Part shown: positions 27,181 through 36,550 of the stretch, piece by piece
Layout of the letters: the number at the start of each line of letters is the position of its first letter
How positions within the stretch are numbered: the stretch's first letter is position 1
Origin: Acidimicrobiia bacterium
Lineage (GTDB): Bacteria > Actinomycetota > Acidimicrobiia > Acidimicrobiales > VFJN01
Length of the DNA stretch: 64,000 nt
Assembly: GCA_009694375.1 (NCBI GenBank)
Contig: SHVB01000002.1
Coordinates: forward strand, 62,001 to 126,000
Direction: 5' to 3'
The notes under the pieces: generated by a model
Databases searched by the model: none
What the model saw: only the letters and a program-made list of their open reading frames with translations
Told to the model about the DNA's origin: nothing
Made by a program: the position numbers and the translations under genes

Positions 27181-27828
27181 ATGCGCCCCAAGCCATTGTC
27201 CCGCCGTCGGGTACGACCCGGTCTACTGCTGCGTCGGCAGCCCCGACTGCGCTGGGCGCTGGCGGCGGTGGCCGCGCTAGTCACCACCACCGCGGTGGCC
27301 AGCGTGGTGGAGCGTGCCGAACGGGCCCAGGAAGCGTGGGGCCCGGGTCGCCCCGCCGTGATCGTCACCCGCGACCTCGCCCCCGGCGACCGGCTCGACC
27401 TCTCCAACACCGACGTGGTCCAAACCCCCCGCGCCCTCATCCCCCCCGGGGCACCCAGCGCGTTGCCCTCCGACGCTCGCGTGCGGGCGAGGGTCTACCG
27501 CGGCGAGGTGCTGCTCGCCGCTCATCTTGCCCCGGCCGCGGCCACCGCCTTGAGCGCCCGCTTGTTGCCCGGGACACGGGCGGTAGCCATCCCCGCCGAA
27601 CCCGCCACCACCCCTGCGCTCCACATTGGCGACCGCGTCGATGTGCTGGTGGCGCTTGCCCCCGAGGCCGCCGGCACCGGACCGCCCGGCTTTGCGGTAG
27701 CCCCCGCGGCGATGGTCGTCGGCGTGAGCGACACGGCCATCACCGTGGCGGTGGCCACCGCCCTCGCCCCCCGAATAGCCGTAGCCCTCGGCCAGGGAGC
27801 GGTCACCCTCGCCTTGGTGGCTCCCTAA
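27181..27828 (+). CDS. SAF-domain protein (CpaB/FlgA-like), membrane-anchored
   Basis: 215 residues from ATG at 27181 with GAGGAG upstream. A basic N-terminus and one membrane helix (LRWALAAVAALVTTTAVASVV, about 21-41) are followed by a SAF domain with ARDLAPGDRLD-type segment (VTRDLAPGDRLDLSNTDVV) and AVAIPAEPATTPALHIGDRVDVLVAL. This resembles CpaB pilus-assembly proteins and related actinobacterial SAF proteins. No other pilus genes lie nearby. It follows the FmdB-type gene by 89 bp. Confidence 0.82.
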   Translation: MRPKPLSRRRVRPGLLLRRQPRLRWALAAVAALVTTTAVASVVERAERAQEAWGPGRPAVIVTRDLAPGDRLDLSNTDVVQTPRALIPPGAPSALPSDARVRARVYRGEVLLAAHLAPAAATALSARLLPGTRAVAIPAEPATTPALHIGDRVDVLVALAPEAAGTGPPGFAVAPAAMVVGVSDTAITVAVATALAPRIAVALGQGAVTLALVAP

Positions 27829-27837
27829 CCATCGCGG

Positions 27838-28656
27838 CTACCGCACCGCGTACAACCCGAGCACCGCCACTCCGAGGACCACCCGGTAAATCACGAACGG
27901 CGTGAAGGAGTGCGTCTTGAGCAGGCGCAACAGGCCCCAGACCGCCAGCCACCCCGTGATGCCTGAAGCCACCATCCCCCAGAGGAACGGGGCCAGGAAC
28001 CCCTCGGGAATGCCACCGCCCTGCGCCACATCGGTGGCCGTGAACAACAAGGCTCCCACCGTGATCGGGATACTCATCAAGAACGCGAACCGAGCCGCCC
28101 CATCGCGCCCCAGTCCGGCCACCCGACCGGCGCTTATCGTCACCGCCGAGCGGGACACACCGGGCTGCAATGCCACGGCCTGGGCGAGACCGATGATCAC
28201 CACATCACGAGCGGTCGCCTGTTCGAGTGCTCGGGTACCGGGGCGGCGGTCCGCCCAGCCCAGCACCAAACCAAACACGATGAGCATCGTGCCAATGAGC
28301 CAGATGGAGCCGGTGCGACGCTCGATCACCTCGCTGAACAAGGCGCCGGTAATCGCCGCCGGGATGGCCGAGGCCAGCAAGAACCACGCCAGTCGGAAAT
28401 CCTGGGTGCCCTTCTGGGAGGGACGCAGGCCCGCCTTGAGATACCGCAGCAGATCATGCCGGAAGTAGGCCACCGCGGCGATCAACGTGCCGAGGTGCAG
28501 AGCAACGTCAAAGGTTTTTTCCAGCGATGGCTGACCGGCGAAGTCTTGCCAGCCGAACAGCCACGGCACGAGCAGGAGGTGCCCCGAGGACGAGATCGGC
28601 AGAAACTCCGAGAGGCCCTGGGTGATCCCGAGAACAATGGCGTGAAAGATCGACAA
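27838..28656 (-). CDS. uppP: Undecaprenyl-diphosphatase
   Basis: Recycles the lipid carrier for peptidoglycan by removing one phosphate from undecaprenyl diphosphate. 272 residues, multispanning. Signature GITQGLSEFLPISSSGHLLL (residues about 10-29) and the second motif ALQPGVSRSAVTISAGRVAGL with its Arg and Ser. Convergent with the SAF gene, 9 bp apart. Confidence 0.95.
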   Translation of the reverse strand: MSIFHAIVLGITQGLSEFLPISSSGHLLLVPWLFGWQDFAGQPSLEKTFDVALHLGTLIAAVAYFRHDLLRYLKAGLRPSQKGTQDFRLAWFLLASAIPAAITGALFSEVIERRTGSIWLIGTMLIVFGLVLGWADRRPGTRALEQATARDVVIIGLAQAVALQPGVSRSAVTISAGRVAGLGRDGAARFAFLMSIPITVGALLFTATDVAQGGGIPEGFLAPFLWGMVASGITGWLAVWGLLRLLKTHSFTPFVIYRVVLGVAVLGLYAVR

Positions 28657-28660
28657 GAGA

Positions 28661-30013
28661 TCAGGTGCCCGACAAGGCGATATCGGGAATCACCAACGTG
28701 ACCCCACCGCTGCCGTCGGGCAGCCATTCGAGGTCGGCCCCCACCGCCGAGATGTCGAGTAAGAGACGCTGCAGGGTGGAGGCAATGGTGGCCTCGCGAA
28801 TGGGCTCGGCCAACTCGCCGCCCTTCACCATGAGCCCCTCAACCCCCACCGAGAAATCGCCCGACACCGGATTGACCCCGGAGTGAAGGCCCGCCATGGA
28901 GGTGACGAACAACCCGTGTTCGATGGCCCCCAGCACCTCGTCGTGGGTGCCCACCCCCGGAGCCACGGCCAGGGCGCCGGCCCCCACGCCCGGGGTAGAG
29001 GAGATGCCGCGTTGGGCAGAACCGGTGGAGGCCGTGCCGCTGCGCCGACCGGTGTAACTGTTGTGCAGGAACCCCTCCAGCACACCGTTCACGACCAGTT
29101 CATTGCGGCGGCAGGCCAGACCCTCACCATCGTGAATCTCGGCGCCGAGCGAACGGGGGTCGGTAGGATCGTCGACAAAGGTCAGCAATGGGGAGGCGAT
29201 CAGTTCGCCCACCCGCCCGGCGAAGGGGGATCGGCCCTTCAGCACCGCGCCGCCGTTCAACATCCCACCTACCAACCCCAAGATGGTGGCTGTCATCCGC
29301 GGCTCCAGCACCAGAGTGATCCGTTGGGTGGCCGGCTTGGTGGCGCCGAGGAGGCGAGTGGCCCGCAAGATGGCGTCATCGGCCGCTTCATCCACGGACA
29401 AATCCCCCACCTCACGACCCACCGAAAGACCAGCGGCAATCTGCGTCTCGCCGTCGCGTACGGCTAGAGCCTGCACGGCGAGATGACAGTTGCCGGCCCG
29501 GCCCCAAGCCCGAATCCCGGTGCTGGTGGCTACCGCACCTTCACCGCGGGCATCGGCGAACATCGCCACCCGCACCGAACGCACCCGCTCGTCGCGGCTG
29601 GTGGCGGCCCGCTCCAACTCGAGCGCCATCGCCACCTTGTCGGCGGTGGGAACGTGCTCGAGGCCCGCCGGCCACAAATCGAGGTTCGCCGGCGCGGTGC
29701 CATCGGGCTCCGCCAGCGCGTTGAACTCGTCGGGCTCGCCAAACTGAGCGTTGTCGCGCGCCTCGGTCAACGCGTCGAGCACCGCCGATTCATCGAGCGT
29801 GCCCGCGTAGGCGAAGCCCTCGCGATGGTCCACGATGACCCGCACCCCCACGCCCGCCGAACTGGCCTGAGTGAGGCTCTCCACCTCACCGCCGTACGCC
29901 TTCACCGAGGTGCTGGTGCCGCGGGCCACATAGGCCTCCACCTGCTCGGCGGGTCCGGCCATCTCCGCGATCCGCACGGCTACCGCGAGCAGGTCAGGTT
30001 GCTCCGGGGCCAT
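28661..30013 (-). CDS. pmbA: TldE/PmbA-family metalloprotease subunit
   Basis: Partner of TldD in a heterodimeric protease that degrades peptides and matures modified peptides. 450 residues from ATG at 30013, whose ATG overlaps the TldD stop (TGATG), so the two are coupled. Features: SVKAYGGEVESLTQASSAGVGVRVI near the N-terminus and the C-terminal GDFSVGVEGLMVKGGELAEPI. As usual for this subunit no HExxxH motif is present. A longer reading exists but starts with low-complexity sequence. Confidence 0.93.
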   Translation of the reverse strand: MAPEQPDLLAVAVRIAEMAGPAEQVEAYVARGTSTSVKAYGGEVESLTQASSAGVGVRVIVDHREGFAYAGTLDESAVLDALTEARDNAQFGEPDEFNALAEPDGTAPANLDLWPAGLEHVPTADKVAMALELERAATSRDERVRSVRVAMFADARGEGAVATSTGIRAWGRAGNCHLAVQALAVRDGETQIAAGLSVGREVGDLSVDEAADDAILRATRLLGATKPATQRITLVLEPRMTATILGLVGGMLNGGAVLKGRSPFAGRVGELIASPLLTFVDDPTDPRSLGAEIHDGEGLACRRNELVVNGVLEGFLHNSYTGRRSGTASTGSAQRGISSTPGVGAGALAVAPGVGTHDEVLGAIEHGLFVTSMAGLHSGVNPVSGDFSVGVEGLMVKGGELAEPIREATIASTLQRLLLDISAVGADLEWLPDGSGGVTLVIPDIALSGT

Positions 30014-31401
30014 CAGGCCGTGCCGCCGATGGTGAGGGCCGGTACTCGCATGGTGGGGATGCCATCGCCCACCGGCACGCCCTGGCCGTCTTTGCCGCAC
30101 ATGCCGGGGCTGCCCATGGCGAAATCGTGCCCCACGGCATCGATGGTCGACAGCACCGCGGGGCCATTGCCGATGAGATTGCCCTCACGGATCGGTTCGG
30201 TGATCTTGCCGTCCTCGATCAGATACGCCTCGGTCATCCCGAAGACGAAATCGCCGGTTGCCGTGTTCACCTGGCCACCGCCGAGGTGCGCCACGTACAC
30301 CCCCGAGGGGGTGTCGGCCACGATCTGGGCGGGATCATCGGGCCCGGCGAGCACATAGGTATTGGTCATCCGCACCATCGGGAGATGCTTGTAACTCTGG
30401 CGGCGACCGTTGCCCGAGCGAGGACGGCCCTCCTTACGAGACCGCAGCAGATCCCACATGTAGTCGGTGAGAATGCCGTCCTCGATCAAGACATTGCGGG
30501 AGCCCAGCGAACCTTCGTCGTCGATGGCCAACGCACCCCATTCCTCGGCCATGGTGCCGTCGTCCACCAGGGTGATGCGTGGGTCGGCCACCCGTTCGCC
30601 CACGCGTCCCGCGAACACCGAGGCCCCTTTGGCCACCAGGTCGGCCTCGAGGCCATGCCCACACGCCTCGTGGAACAGCACTCCCCCACCGCCGGGCCCC
30701 ATGACCACCGGCATCGTGCCCGACGGAGCGGGCCGGGCCGCCAATTTCAGCAGGGCACGCTCGGCGGCCTCTCGGGCCAGATCTTCAACATCGAAGCGGT
30801 CAAACAGTTCGAAGCCGATCGTGCGTCCCATGGACTGATAGCCGGTCTGCATCCCGGTGTCACCCGAGGCCACTGCCATCACCGTGAACAGCGTGCGCAC
30901 TTGGTCGTCCTCGGTAAGCAGACCATCGCTGTTGGCCACGAGGATGCGTCGTCGACTGTCGCCGTAACGGGCGGTGACCTGGGTGATGGAGCCTCCCGCC
31001 CCTCGGGCAGCGTCGTTGGCCCGGCGCAGCAACTCCACCTTGCGGGCCTTCGCCACCTCTTCGGGGAGGATTTCGATCTCGTTGGGACGCGGCGCTGGTT
31101 GGCGGGTGAAGGCGATCTCCTGCACGCCACCACCACCGGAGAGGGCCGCCGCCCCCGCCGCGCCGGCGGCTTCGGCCAACCCGGCCACCGAAAGATCGGC
31201 GGTATGGGCGAAGCCGGTGGTCTCGCCCACGATCACCCGGATCCCCGCCCCGCGGTCCCGGCCGGAACTGAGGTTCTCCACCTTGCCGTCGTCGAACAGT
31301 GCATTCGAGGAGACCTTGTCCTCCACAAAAATCTCGGCAAAATCCCCGCCCGTGCGCAACGCCGTGCTCAGGGTCTGGCGAATAACGTCGTGATCGATCA
31401 C
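30013..31401 (-). CDS. tldD: TldD-family metalloprotease
   Basis: Catalytic subunit of the TldD/TldE protease. The zinc motif HEACGH (HExxxH, about residue 244) lies in GVLFHEACGHGLEAD, and the C-terminal third has YLIEDGKITEPIREGNLIGNG. Three upstream starts are possible; GTG at 31401 is chosen as AGAGGAG lies five bases before it. With that start the protein has 462 residues, as usual. No modified-peptide precursor gene is seen near; these proteins also act in general peptide turnover. Confidence 0.94.
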   Translation of the reverse strand: MIDHDVIRQTLSTALRTGGDFAEIFVEDKVSSNALFDDGKVENLSSGRDRGAGIRVIVGETTGFAHTADLSVAGLAEAAGAAGAAALSGGGGVQEIAFTRQPAPRPNEIEILPEEVAKARKVELLRRANDAARGAGGSITQVTARYGDSRRRILVANSDGLLTEDDQVRTLFTVMAVASGDTGMQTGYQSMGRTIGFELFDRFDVEDLAREAAERALLKLAARPAPSGTMPVVMGPGGGGVLFHEACGHGLEADLVAKGASVFAGRVGERVADPRITLVDDGTMAEEWGALAIDDEGSLGSRNVLIEDGILTDYMWDLLRSRKEGRPRSGNGRRQSYKHLPMVRMTNTYVLAGPDDPAQIVADTPSGVYVAHLGGGQVNTATGDFVFGMTEAYLIEDGKITEPIREGNLIGNGPAVLSTIDAVGHDFAMGSPGMCGKDGQGVPVGDGIPTMRVPALTIGGTA

Positions 31402-31449
31402 CACGGCTCCTCTTGGCTGGTTGGTCGGGTTCCGGCGTATCGTAACCAT

Positions 31450-31827
31450 GTGCCCCTGAGTCCCGGCCTCCACGGCCGCGCCACGTTGCTGGTGACCGCT
31501 GCCGATACTGCGCTCGCGCTGAAGTCTGGTGCCGTGGACGTGCTCGGAACCCCCCGGGTGGTGGCCCTAGCCGAAGAGGCCGCGGTGGCGTCGCTCGCCG
31601 AGCAACTCGCACCGGGCCAGACCACGGTGAGCATGCGCGTGCAGATCGACCACCTCGCGCCCATCAACGTGGGATCCTCCGTCACGGCGGAAGCCACCCT
31701 GGCCAACGTGGAGGGCCGTCGTCTTACCTTCACGGTGGCGGTGAGCGACCACTGCGGCCTGGTGGCCGCCGGCAAGGTCACCCGTGTGGTGGTTGAGACC
31801 GTCCACTTCCTCGAACAAGCGCGCTAG
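31450..31827 (+). CDS. Hotdog-fold thioesterase (FlK-like)
   Basis: 125 residues from GTG at 31450. The segment SGAVDVLGTPRVVALAEEAAV with the long helix and TVSMRVQIDHLAPINVGSSVTAEATL fits the thioesterase family that includes fluoroacetyl-CoA thioesterase FlK. Divergent from tldD by 48 bp. Its stop shares a CTAG palindrome with the stop of the convergent lipoprotein gene. Substrate unknown; a general acyl-CoA thioesterase is the likely role. Confidence 0.85.
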   Translation: MPLSPGLHGRATLLVTAADTALALKSGAVDVLGTPRVVALAEEAAVASLAEQLAPGQTTVSMRVQIDHLAPINVGSSVTAEATLANVEGRRLTFTVAVSDHCGLVAAGKVTRVVVETVHFLEQAR

Positions 31828-32618
31828 CCCGGCAGGCCCCATCCGGCACCGAGCGGTGTCACGTCTTCGGGTCGGGGTGGCGAGATGTTCACCGGTTCGC
31901 CGTAATCGAAGATTTCCATCACGATCCTCATAGAGGGCGGGTCGCCCGCCTCGACCGCAATGATCTCCAGACGGCGCGGCAACCCGTTGTCGTCGATCCA
32001 GACATCCATGGCACCCTCATCCGGGGCCCCTTCGGGGGAGGGAGCCGCCACGACGCGGTATTGCGTGGTGGGCACCCCCCGAATGAGTTCCTGACCCGCC
32101 ACCGCTACCTCGCCCACCGCCTGGAGCTCGTCGAGCCACTGTTGCGGGTTGATGAGCCCCTCGGGCGGAAGCCCGACGAGGTTCTCGAACCCACCGGGAA
32201 CTGCCGACGGAAGCGACCACCATCCACCGTCGGCATTGACCAGGCCGTCGAACAACGGCGATCGGACATAGGTGACATCAGCGACAACGATCACCTCGAA
32301 GGAGGCGTCGGCGAGTTCGGGGGCACGAGCCTCACCACCACCCGCCAGCGCCGCCAGGCCGCTGAAATCAAGGGAGAAGGAGGTGCGGCCCGTTCGGGAA
32401 TCAAAGGCGCCGGTGCCGTGGATCATGAGCTCATCGCTGGCATCGCCGATCGTGATGGTCGACTCCCAACGCCCGGTGGCCGCATCAACCACGGCGGCGC
32501 CAGCCGCCCGCACCTCGGCGATGGGCGAGATCGCCGACGGGCCGTCGACATCATGAGAGCAGGCGGCTAGTAGCAATATCAGCGGGGCCGACAGGACCCG
32601 CAAGACAGAACCGGACAT
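31824..32618 (-). CDS. LppX/LprAFG-like lipoprotein
   Basis: Secreted lipoprotein of about 264 residues. Signal peptide with lipobox LLLAAC (Cys near residue 20), then a domain with the long, shallow hydrophobic-pocket fold expected of LppX/LprG-type lipid carriers, as judged by features such as SFSLDFSGLAAL and WWSLPSAVPGGFENLVGLPPEGLINPQQW (shown in part). ATG at 32618 fits GGGGAG spacing; ATG at 32624 is also possible. May carry lipids or report on envelope state; function inferred from family only. Confidence 0.75.
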   Translation of the reverse strand: MSGSVLRVLSAPLILLLAACSHDVDGPSAISPIAEVRAAGAAVVDAATGRWESTITIGDASDELMIHGTGAFDSRTGRTSFSLDFSGLAALAGGGEARAPELADASFEVIVVADVTYVRSPLFDGLVNADGGWWSLPSAVPGGFENLVGLPPEGLINPQQWLDELQAVGEVAVAGQELIRGVPTTQYRVVAAPSPEGAPDEGAMDVWIDDNGLPRRLEIIAVEAGDPPSMRIVMEIFDYGEPVNISPPRPEDVTPLGAGWGLPG

Positions 32619-32732
32619 GAGCATCTCCCCGAGCCAATGGCAGGGTTGGGCAGGGCGGGATGACAGTCGCCGCCGAATCGGTCTCCTCCCTACCCTAACT
32701 AGGCCAGCGCGAGGAGGGAAGACCCCAGTAAT

Positions 32733-32763
32733 GTTATGAAAGCCCCGTACCGTTATGAGAGCC
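32733..32763. repeat. Direct repeat in promoter region of the flippase-like gene
   Basis: GTTATGA-A/G-AGCC occurs twice (32733-32744 and 32752-32763), 19 bp apart, and ends 22 bp before the ATG at 32786. Could be a regulator site; spacing is close to two helical turns. Confidence 0.35.
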
Positions 32764-32785
32764 GCTACCTAAGGGGAGGAGATCG

Positions 32786-33763
32786 ATGAACCGCAGACAT
32801 GGCCTTGCTCTGCTCCTGCGTCTCTCCATCAGCGGCGCCATGCTGGCCGTGTTGATCTGGCGGGTACCCAAGATCACCTGGAGCAACGTCCTCCCCGAAT
32901 TCACCATAGGTTCCGGCCTCTGGCTTCTGCTCGCCGCCGTCTTGACCCTGGCGGCGTTGGTGCTGTCGGCGTTGCGCTGGCAACGGGTGCTCGATGTCCT
33001 CGGTCTGAGCGCGGGCCTGCGCCGCCTGGTGTCGCATTATCTGGCCGGTCAGTTTGTAGCCAACGTGCTGCCCACCACCATCGGGGGCGATGTGTTGCGG
33101 GTCAATCGCCTGTCGAACGACACCGGCGAGGCCCCCAGTTCGTTCGCTTCGGTGGTGCTCGAACGGCTCACCGGCTGGCTCGTACTCCCCATCATCAGCG
33201 TGGCCGGATTCCTGTTGAACCCCGCCCTCCGTCACCTCGGGCGCGCCACCCAAGTTGCCCTCGCCCTGTCGTTTCTCACCCTCACCACTCTTGCCGTCGT
33301 GCTAGCGGCCGTGGCGAGCGATCGAATCGGCGGTCGCTTCGGAGCTCGGGAAGGATGGCGGCGATTCGCAGCCGCCTTACACCTCGGTCTCGATCGTCTC
33401 CGACATCAGCCCGGGGCGGCCGCCCATGTCCTGGTGGTGGGCTTCGCCTATCAACTCGTCCTCGTCCTCGCCGCCGTCGCCGCCGCCCGGGCCCTGGGCG
33501 TGCAGCCCGCCGGGTTCACAGCCCTGCTGGCGTTCTTCCCGGCAGTGGCCATCGCGCAGGTCCTCCCCATCGGCATTTCCGGGCTCGGGGTGCGAGAAGC
33601 CGCCTTCGTCCTCTTCCTCACCCCGCTGGGCGTGTCTACCCAAGATGCCATCGCGCTGGGCCTACTGCTGTACCTGCTGAGCCTCGGGGTGAGTTTCCTC
33701 GGGGCACCGTCCTTCGCCGCTGGCAGTCACCGAGCAACCCCGACACCCGTTGCCCCATCCTGA
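32786..33763 (+). CDS. Lysylphosphatidylglycerol synthase TM-region/UPF0104 family membrane protein
   Basis: 325 residues, about eight hydrophobic helices, without the soluble catalytic domain of MprF. The segment RLVSHYLAGQFVANVLPTTIGGDVLRV and GVREAAFVLFLTPLG are family landmarks; the family includes lipid flippase-like proteins. ATG at 32786 with GGGGAGGAGATCG just upstream. Followed by a PAP2 phosphatase 26 bp later on the same strand, which suggests a shared role in membrane lipid or glycolipid handling. Confidence 0.85.
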   Translation: MNRRHGLALLLRLSISGAMLAVLIWRVPKITWSNVLPEFTIGSGLWLLLAAVLTLAALVLSALRWQRVLDVLGLSAGLRRLVSHYLAGQFVANVLPTTIGGDVLRVNRLSNDTGEAPSSFASVVLERLTGWLVLPIISVAGFLLNPALRHLGRATQVALALSFLTLTTLAVVLAAVASDRIGGRFGAREGWRRFAAALHLGLDRLRHQPGAAAHVLVVGFAYQLVLVLAAVAAARALGVQPAGFTALLAFFPAVAIAQVLPIGISGLGVREAAFVLFLTPLGVSTQDAIALGLLLYLLSLGVSFLGAPSFAAGSHRATPTPVAPS

Positions 33764-33789
33764 ACCCCACCCGTGCTAGTTCTTGGCGC

Positions 33790-34641
33790 GTGAGCAACTC
33801 CGAGGTTTGGGATCCCCCGCTCGATCCGGGGCCCATCGATCGGCGGGCCGGGCTGCGATGGTGGAAAGAGTTGCTGGTGGTGGGGGTCGTCTACGGCTTG
33901 TACTCCGTCGTGCGGAACCAGTTCGGCTCCGCTAGCGGTGACCCCGGCCCGGCCTTCGAACACGCCCTAGACATCATCGGGCTGGAACAGGCGCTCCATC
34001 TCTATTTCGAACCCAGTCTGCAGCAGTGGTACCTCCGTCTCCCCGCCCAGGGCCTCATCCGGCTGTGGAACGTCTACTACGGCCTGGCCCACTTCCTGAT
34101 CACGATCATCGCCTTCGTGTGGGTGTTCCGCCACGATCCGCTACGCCATCGACTGCTGCGCAACACCCTGGCCTTCACCACCTGTATCGCCGTCATCGGA
34201 TTCGCCGCCTACTCACTCATGCCACCTCGCTTACTCGACGACCGCGGCGCCTTTGGAGGGTGCCAGCAGTACGCCGCCGAAGTGACCGCCGCCAACTGCG
34301 ACCAGTACGGCTACGTCGACACCATCGAGCTCTACGGCGGGTGGATTTCCTTTGGCAACGAGGGCATGAAAGAGGTGTCCAACCAGTACGCCGCCATGCC
34401 GAGCATGCACATCGGCTGGTCGGTATGGGTTGCCCTCGCCCTCGTGCCGCTCATGCGACGTCGCTCCAGCAAGATCCTGGTGGGCCTCTACCCCGCCGTC
34501 ACGCTGCTGTGCATCCTGCTTACCGCCAACCACTACTGGATCGATGGCGTGGGCGGACTGGTGTGCCTGGCGGTGGGCTACGCACTGGCCCGAAGCTTCA
34601 CTCGGGCTCGCCATGATCCCAAAGCGGCCGCTGGGGAGTAG
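33790..34641 (+). CDS. PAP2-superfamily membrane protein (inositolphosphotransferase/phosphatase-like)
   Basis: 283 residues from GTG at 33790, about six membrane helices. The PAP2 catalytic motif 2 appears as PSMHIGW (about residue 198) and motif 3 as ANHYWIDGVGG; together they supply the His-Asp pair of acid phosphatase/phosphotransferase enzymes of the Aur1/Ipt1-like group. Likely moves or removes a phospho-head group from a membrane lipid. Follows the flippase-like gene with a 26-bp gap. Confidence 0.87.
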   Translation: MSNSEVWDPPLDPGPIDRRAGLRWWKELLVVGVVYGLYSVVRNQFGSASGDPGPAFEHALDIIGLEQALHLYFEPSLQQWYLRLPAQGLIRLWNVYYGLAHFLITIIAFVWVFRHDPLRHRLLRNTLAFTTCIAVIGFAAYSLMPPRLLDDRGAFGGCQQYAAEVTAANCDQYGYVDTIELYGGWISFGNEGMKEVSNQYAAMPSMHIGWSVWVALALVPLMRRRSSKILVGLYPAVTLLCILLTANHYWIDGVGGLVCLAVGYALARSFTRARHDPKAAAGE

Positions 34642-34702
34642 CCTGGGAGCCCGTGGCCAACCAGAGCCGCCGTTCCCTCTTCCTCGGAGCCCACACAAGC
34701 CC

Positions 34703-36547
34703 ATGCTCCTTGACTCAATCAGTGGTCCCAGCGACCTGCAGAGGCTCACACCCGCCCAACTCGTCGTCCTCGCCCAAGAAATCCGCCAGCACATCGTGGA
34801 CTCGGTGGCCCAAGCCGGCCACGGCCACCTCGGCTCCAACCTTGGGGCCGTGGAACTCACCCTGGCGCTGCACCGCGTCTTCGACTCCCCCCGCGACATC
34901 CTGCTCTGGGACACCGGTCACCAGGCCTACGTCCATAAAATGCTCACCGGTCGCGCCGGTGATTTCGCCACCCTTCGTCAGGCTGGCGGCCTGTCGGGCT
35001 ACCCATCGCGGGCCGAATCCGAGCACGACTGGATCGAGAACAGCCACGCCTCCACCGTGATCAGTTACGCCCATGGCCTCGCGGTAGCGCAAGAACACGA
35101 GGTGGGCCAGGGACGCCGCATCGTGGCGGTCATCGGCGACGGCGCGCTCACCGGCGGGATGGCTTTCGAAGGCCTCAACAACCTCGGCCACTCGGGCAAG
35201 AAGGCCATTATCGTCCTCAACGACAACGGCCGCTCCTATGCCCCCACGGTGTCGAAGTTGGGCGACAGCCTGGCGCGATTGCGCCTCAACCCCACCTATC
35301 TCCGCAACCGCGGCCGCCTCGACCGGCTCCTGCACGACATGCCCGTGGTGGGCCACCAACTGGAAAAAAGCCTCGACGGAGTGGCGGCCGCCATGCGGGA
35401 GATGTTCGAGCCCCCCGCCTTCTTCGAGAACCTCGGGGTGCGCTACACCGGCCCCTTCGACGGGCACGACATCGAAGGCGTGGAGAAAGCCCTGCGGAAC
35501 GCCACCGAGTACGACGGGCCCATCGTTGTCCATGTCCTCACGCAGAAGGGCCGCGGGCATGCCCCCGCCGAGAACGACGAGATCAAGCGCCTCCACGACA
35601 CCGGCGGCCTCAAGCCCGGCAGTTACACCGCCGCCTTCAGCGAGGCGATCATCAAGGAAGCCGAGAACCGTCCCGAACTCGTTGCCATCACCGCCGCCAT
35701 GCCCGACTCCACTGGCCTGCTGCCCTTCGGGCAACGGTTCCCCGAGCGACTCATCGACGTGGGGATCGCCGAACAACATGCCGTCACCTCGGCCGCCGGC
35801 ATGGCGATGGGCGGTTTGCGCCCCGTGGTAGCGCTCTACGCCACCTTCCTCACCCGGGCCATCGATCAGGTCACCTACGACGTGGGCCTGCATGGCCAGC
35901 CCGTCGTGTTCTGCCTGGATCGTGCCGGTATCACCGGCGACGATGGGCCCTCCCACCACGGCATCTTGGACATGGCACTCGTGACCAAGGTGCCCGGCAT
36001 GACGCTGTTCGCCCCCTCCTCGTACCAGGAAGTTGGGGTGATGCTGCACGATGCCCTCGAACTTTGTACCGGCCCCGCCACCATCCGCTGGGCCAAAACG
36101 GCCGCCCCGTCGGTGTCGCCCGATCAGGTGGGCGCAGGTCTCACCGGCCGCCTCGTGCGTGAGGGTCGCGATCTGTGCATCCTGGCGGTGGGCAAGATGC
36201 TCGCCGCCGCCGAAGCCGCCGCCGAAGCCCTCGCCGCCGATGGCATCGACGCCACCGTCTGGGACGTGCGAGTGGTGCCGCTCGACCCCGCCATGCTCGC
36301 CAGCGCCCGCGATCACCCCGTGGTGATCACCATTGAGGACGGGATTCGCGAGGGCGGCGTAGGGGCCATGATTGCTGGCGCCATCTCGCAGCAGACCGTG
36401 GGCGGAGCGCCGGTCGTGCGGGTGCTCGGCACCCCCACTGAGTTCATCGAGCACGCCAAAGCCGATGACATCCTCGCCCACCTCGGCCTCGATGCCGTCG
36501 GCCTGGAGGCCGAAGCCCGCGCCCTCGTGGCCGCTCTGCGCCCGTAG
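34703..36547 (+). CDS. dxs: 1-deoxy-D-xylulose-5-phosphate synthase
   Basis: First enzyme of the non-mevalonate isoprenoid pathway, thiamine diphosphate dependent. 614 residues from ATG at 34703. Landmarks: HIVDSVAQAGHGHLGSNLGAVE, WDTGHQAYVHKMLTGR, thiamine motif GDGALTGGMAFEGLNN with Mg2+ binding, DRAGITGDDGPSHHG and IGVGIAEQHAV-type segment (DVGIAEQHAVTSAAGMA). All parts present. A longer in-frame reading upstream overlaps the PAP2 gene and is not likely. Confidence 0.97.
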   Translation: MLLDSISGPSDLQRLTPAQLVVLAQEIRQHIVDSVAQAGHGHLGSNLGAVELTLALHRVFDSPRDILLWDTGHQAYVHKMLTGRAGDFATLRQAGGLSGYPSRAESEHDWIENSHASTVISYAHGLAVAQEHEVGQGRRIVAVIGDGALTGGMAFEGLNNLGHSGKKAIIVLNDNGRSYAPTVSKLGDSLARLRLNPTYLRNRGRLDRLLHDMPVVGHQLEKSLDGVAAAMREMFEPPAFFENLGVRYTGPFDGHDIEGVEKALRNATEYDGPIVVHVLTQKGRGHAPAENDEIKRLHDTGGLKPGSYTAAFSEAIIKEAENRPELVAITAAMPDSTGLLPFGQRFPERLIDVGIAEQHAVTSAAGMAMGGLRPVVALYATFLTRAIDQVTYDVGLHGQPVVFCLDRAGITGDDGPSHHGILDMALVTKVPGMTLFAPSSYQEVGVMLHDALELCTGPATIRWAKTAAPSVSPDQVGAGLTGRLVREGRDLCILAVGKMLAAAEAAAEALAADGIDATVWDVRVVPLDPAMLASARDHPVVITIEDGIREGGVGAMIAGAISQQTVGGAPVVRVLGTPTEFIEHAKADDILAHLGLDAVGLEAEARALVAALRP

Positions 36548-36550
36548 AGG

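Noticed and set aside
34715-36481. 588-codon open frame on the minus strand inside dxs
   Set aside because: Gly/His/Val-rich shadow of a certain dxs gene with all its motifs on the other strand.
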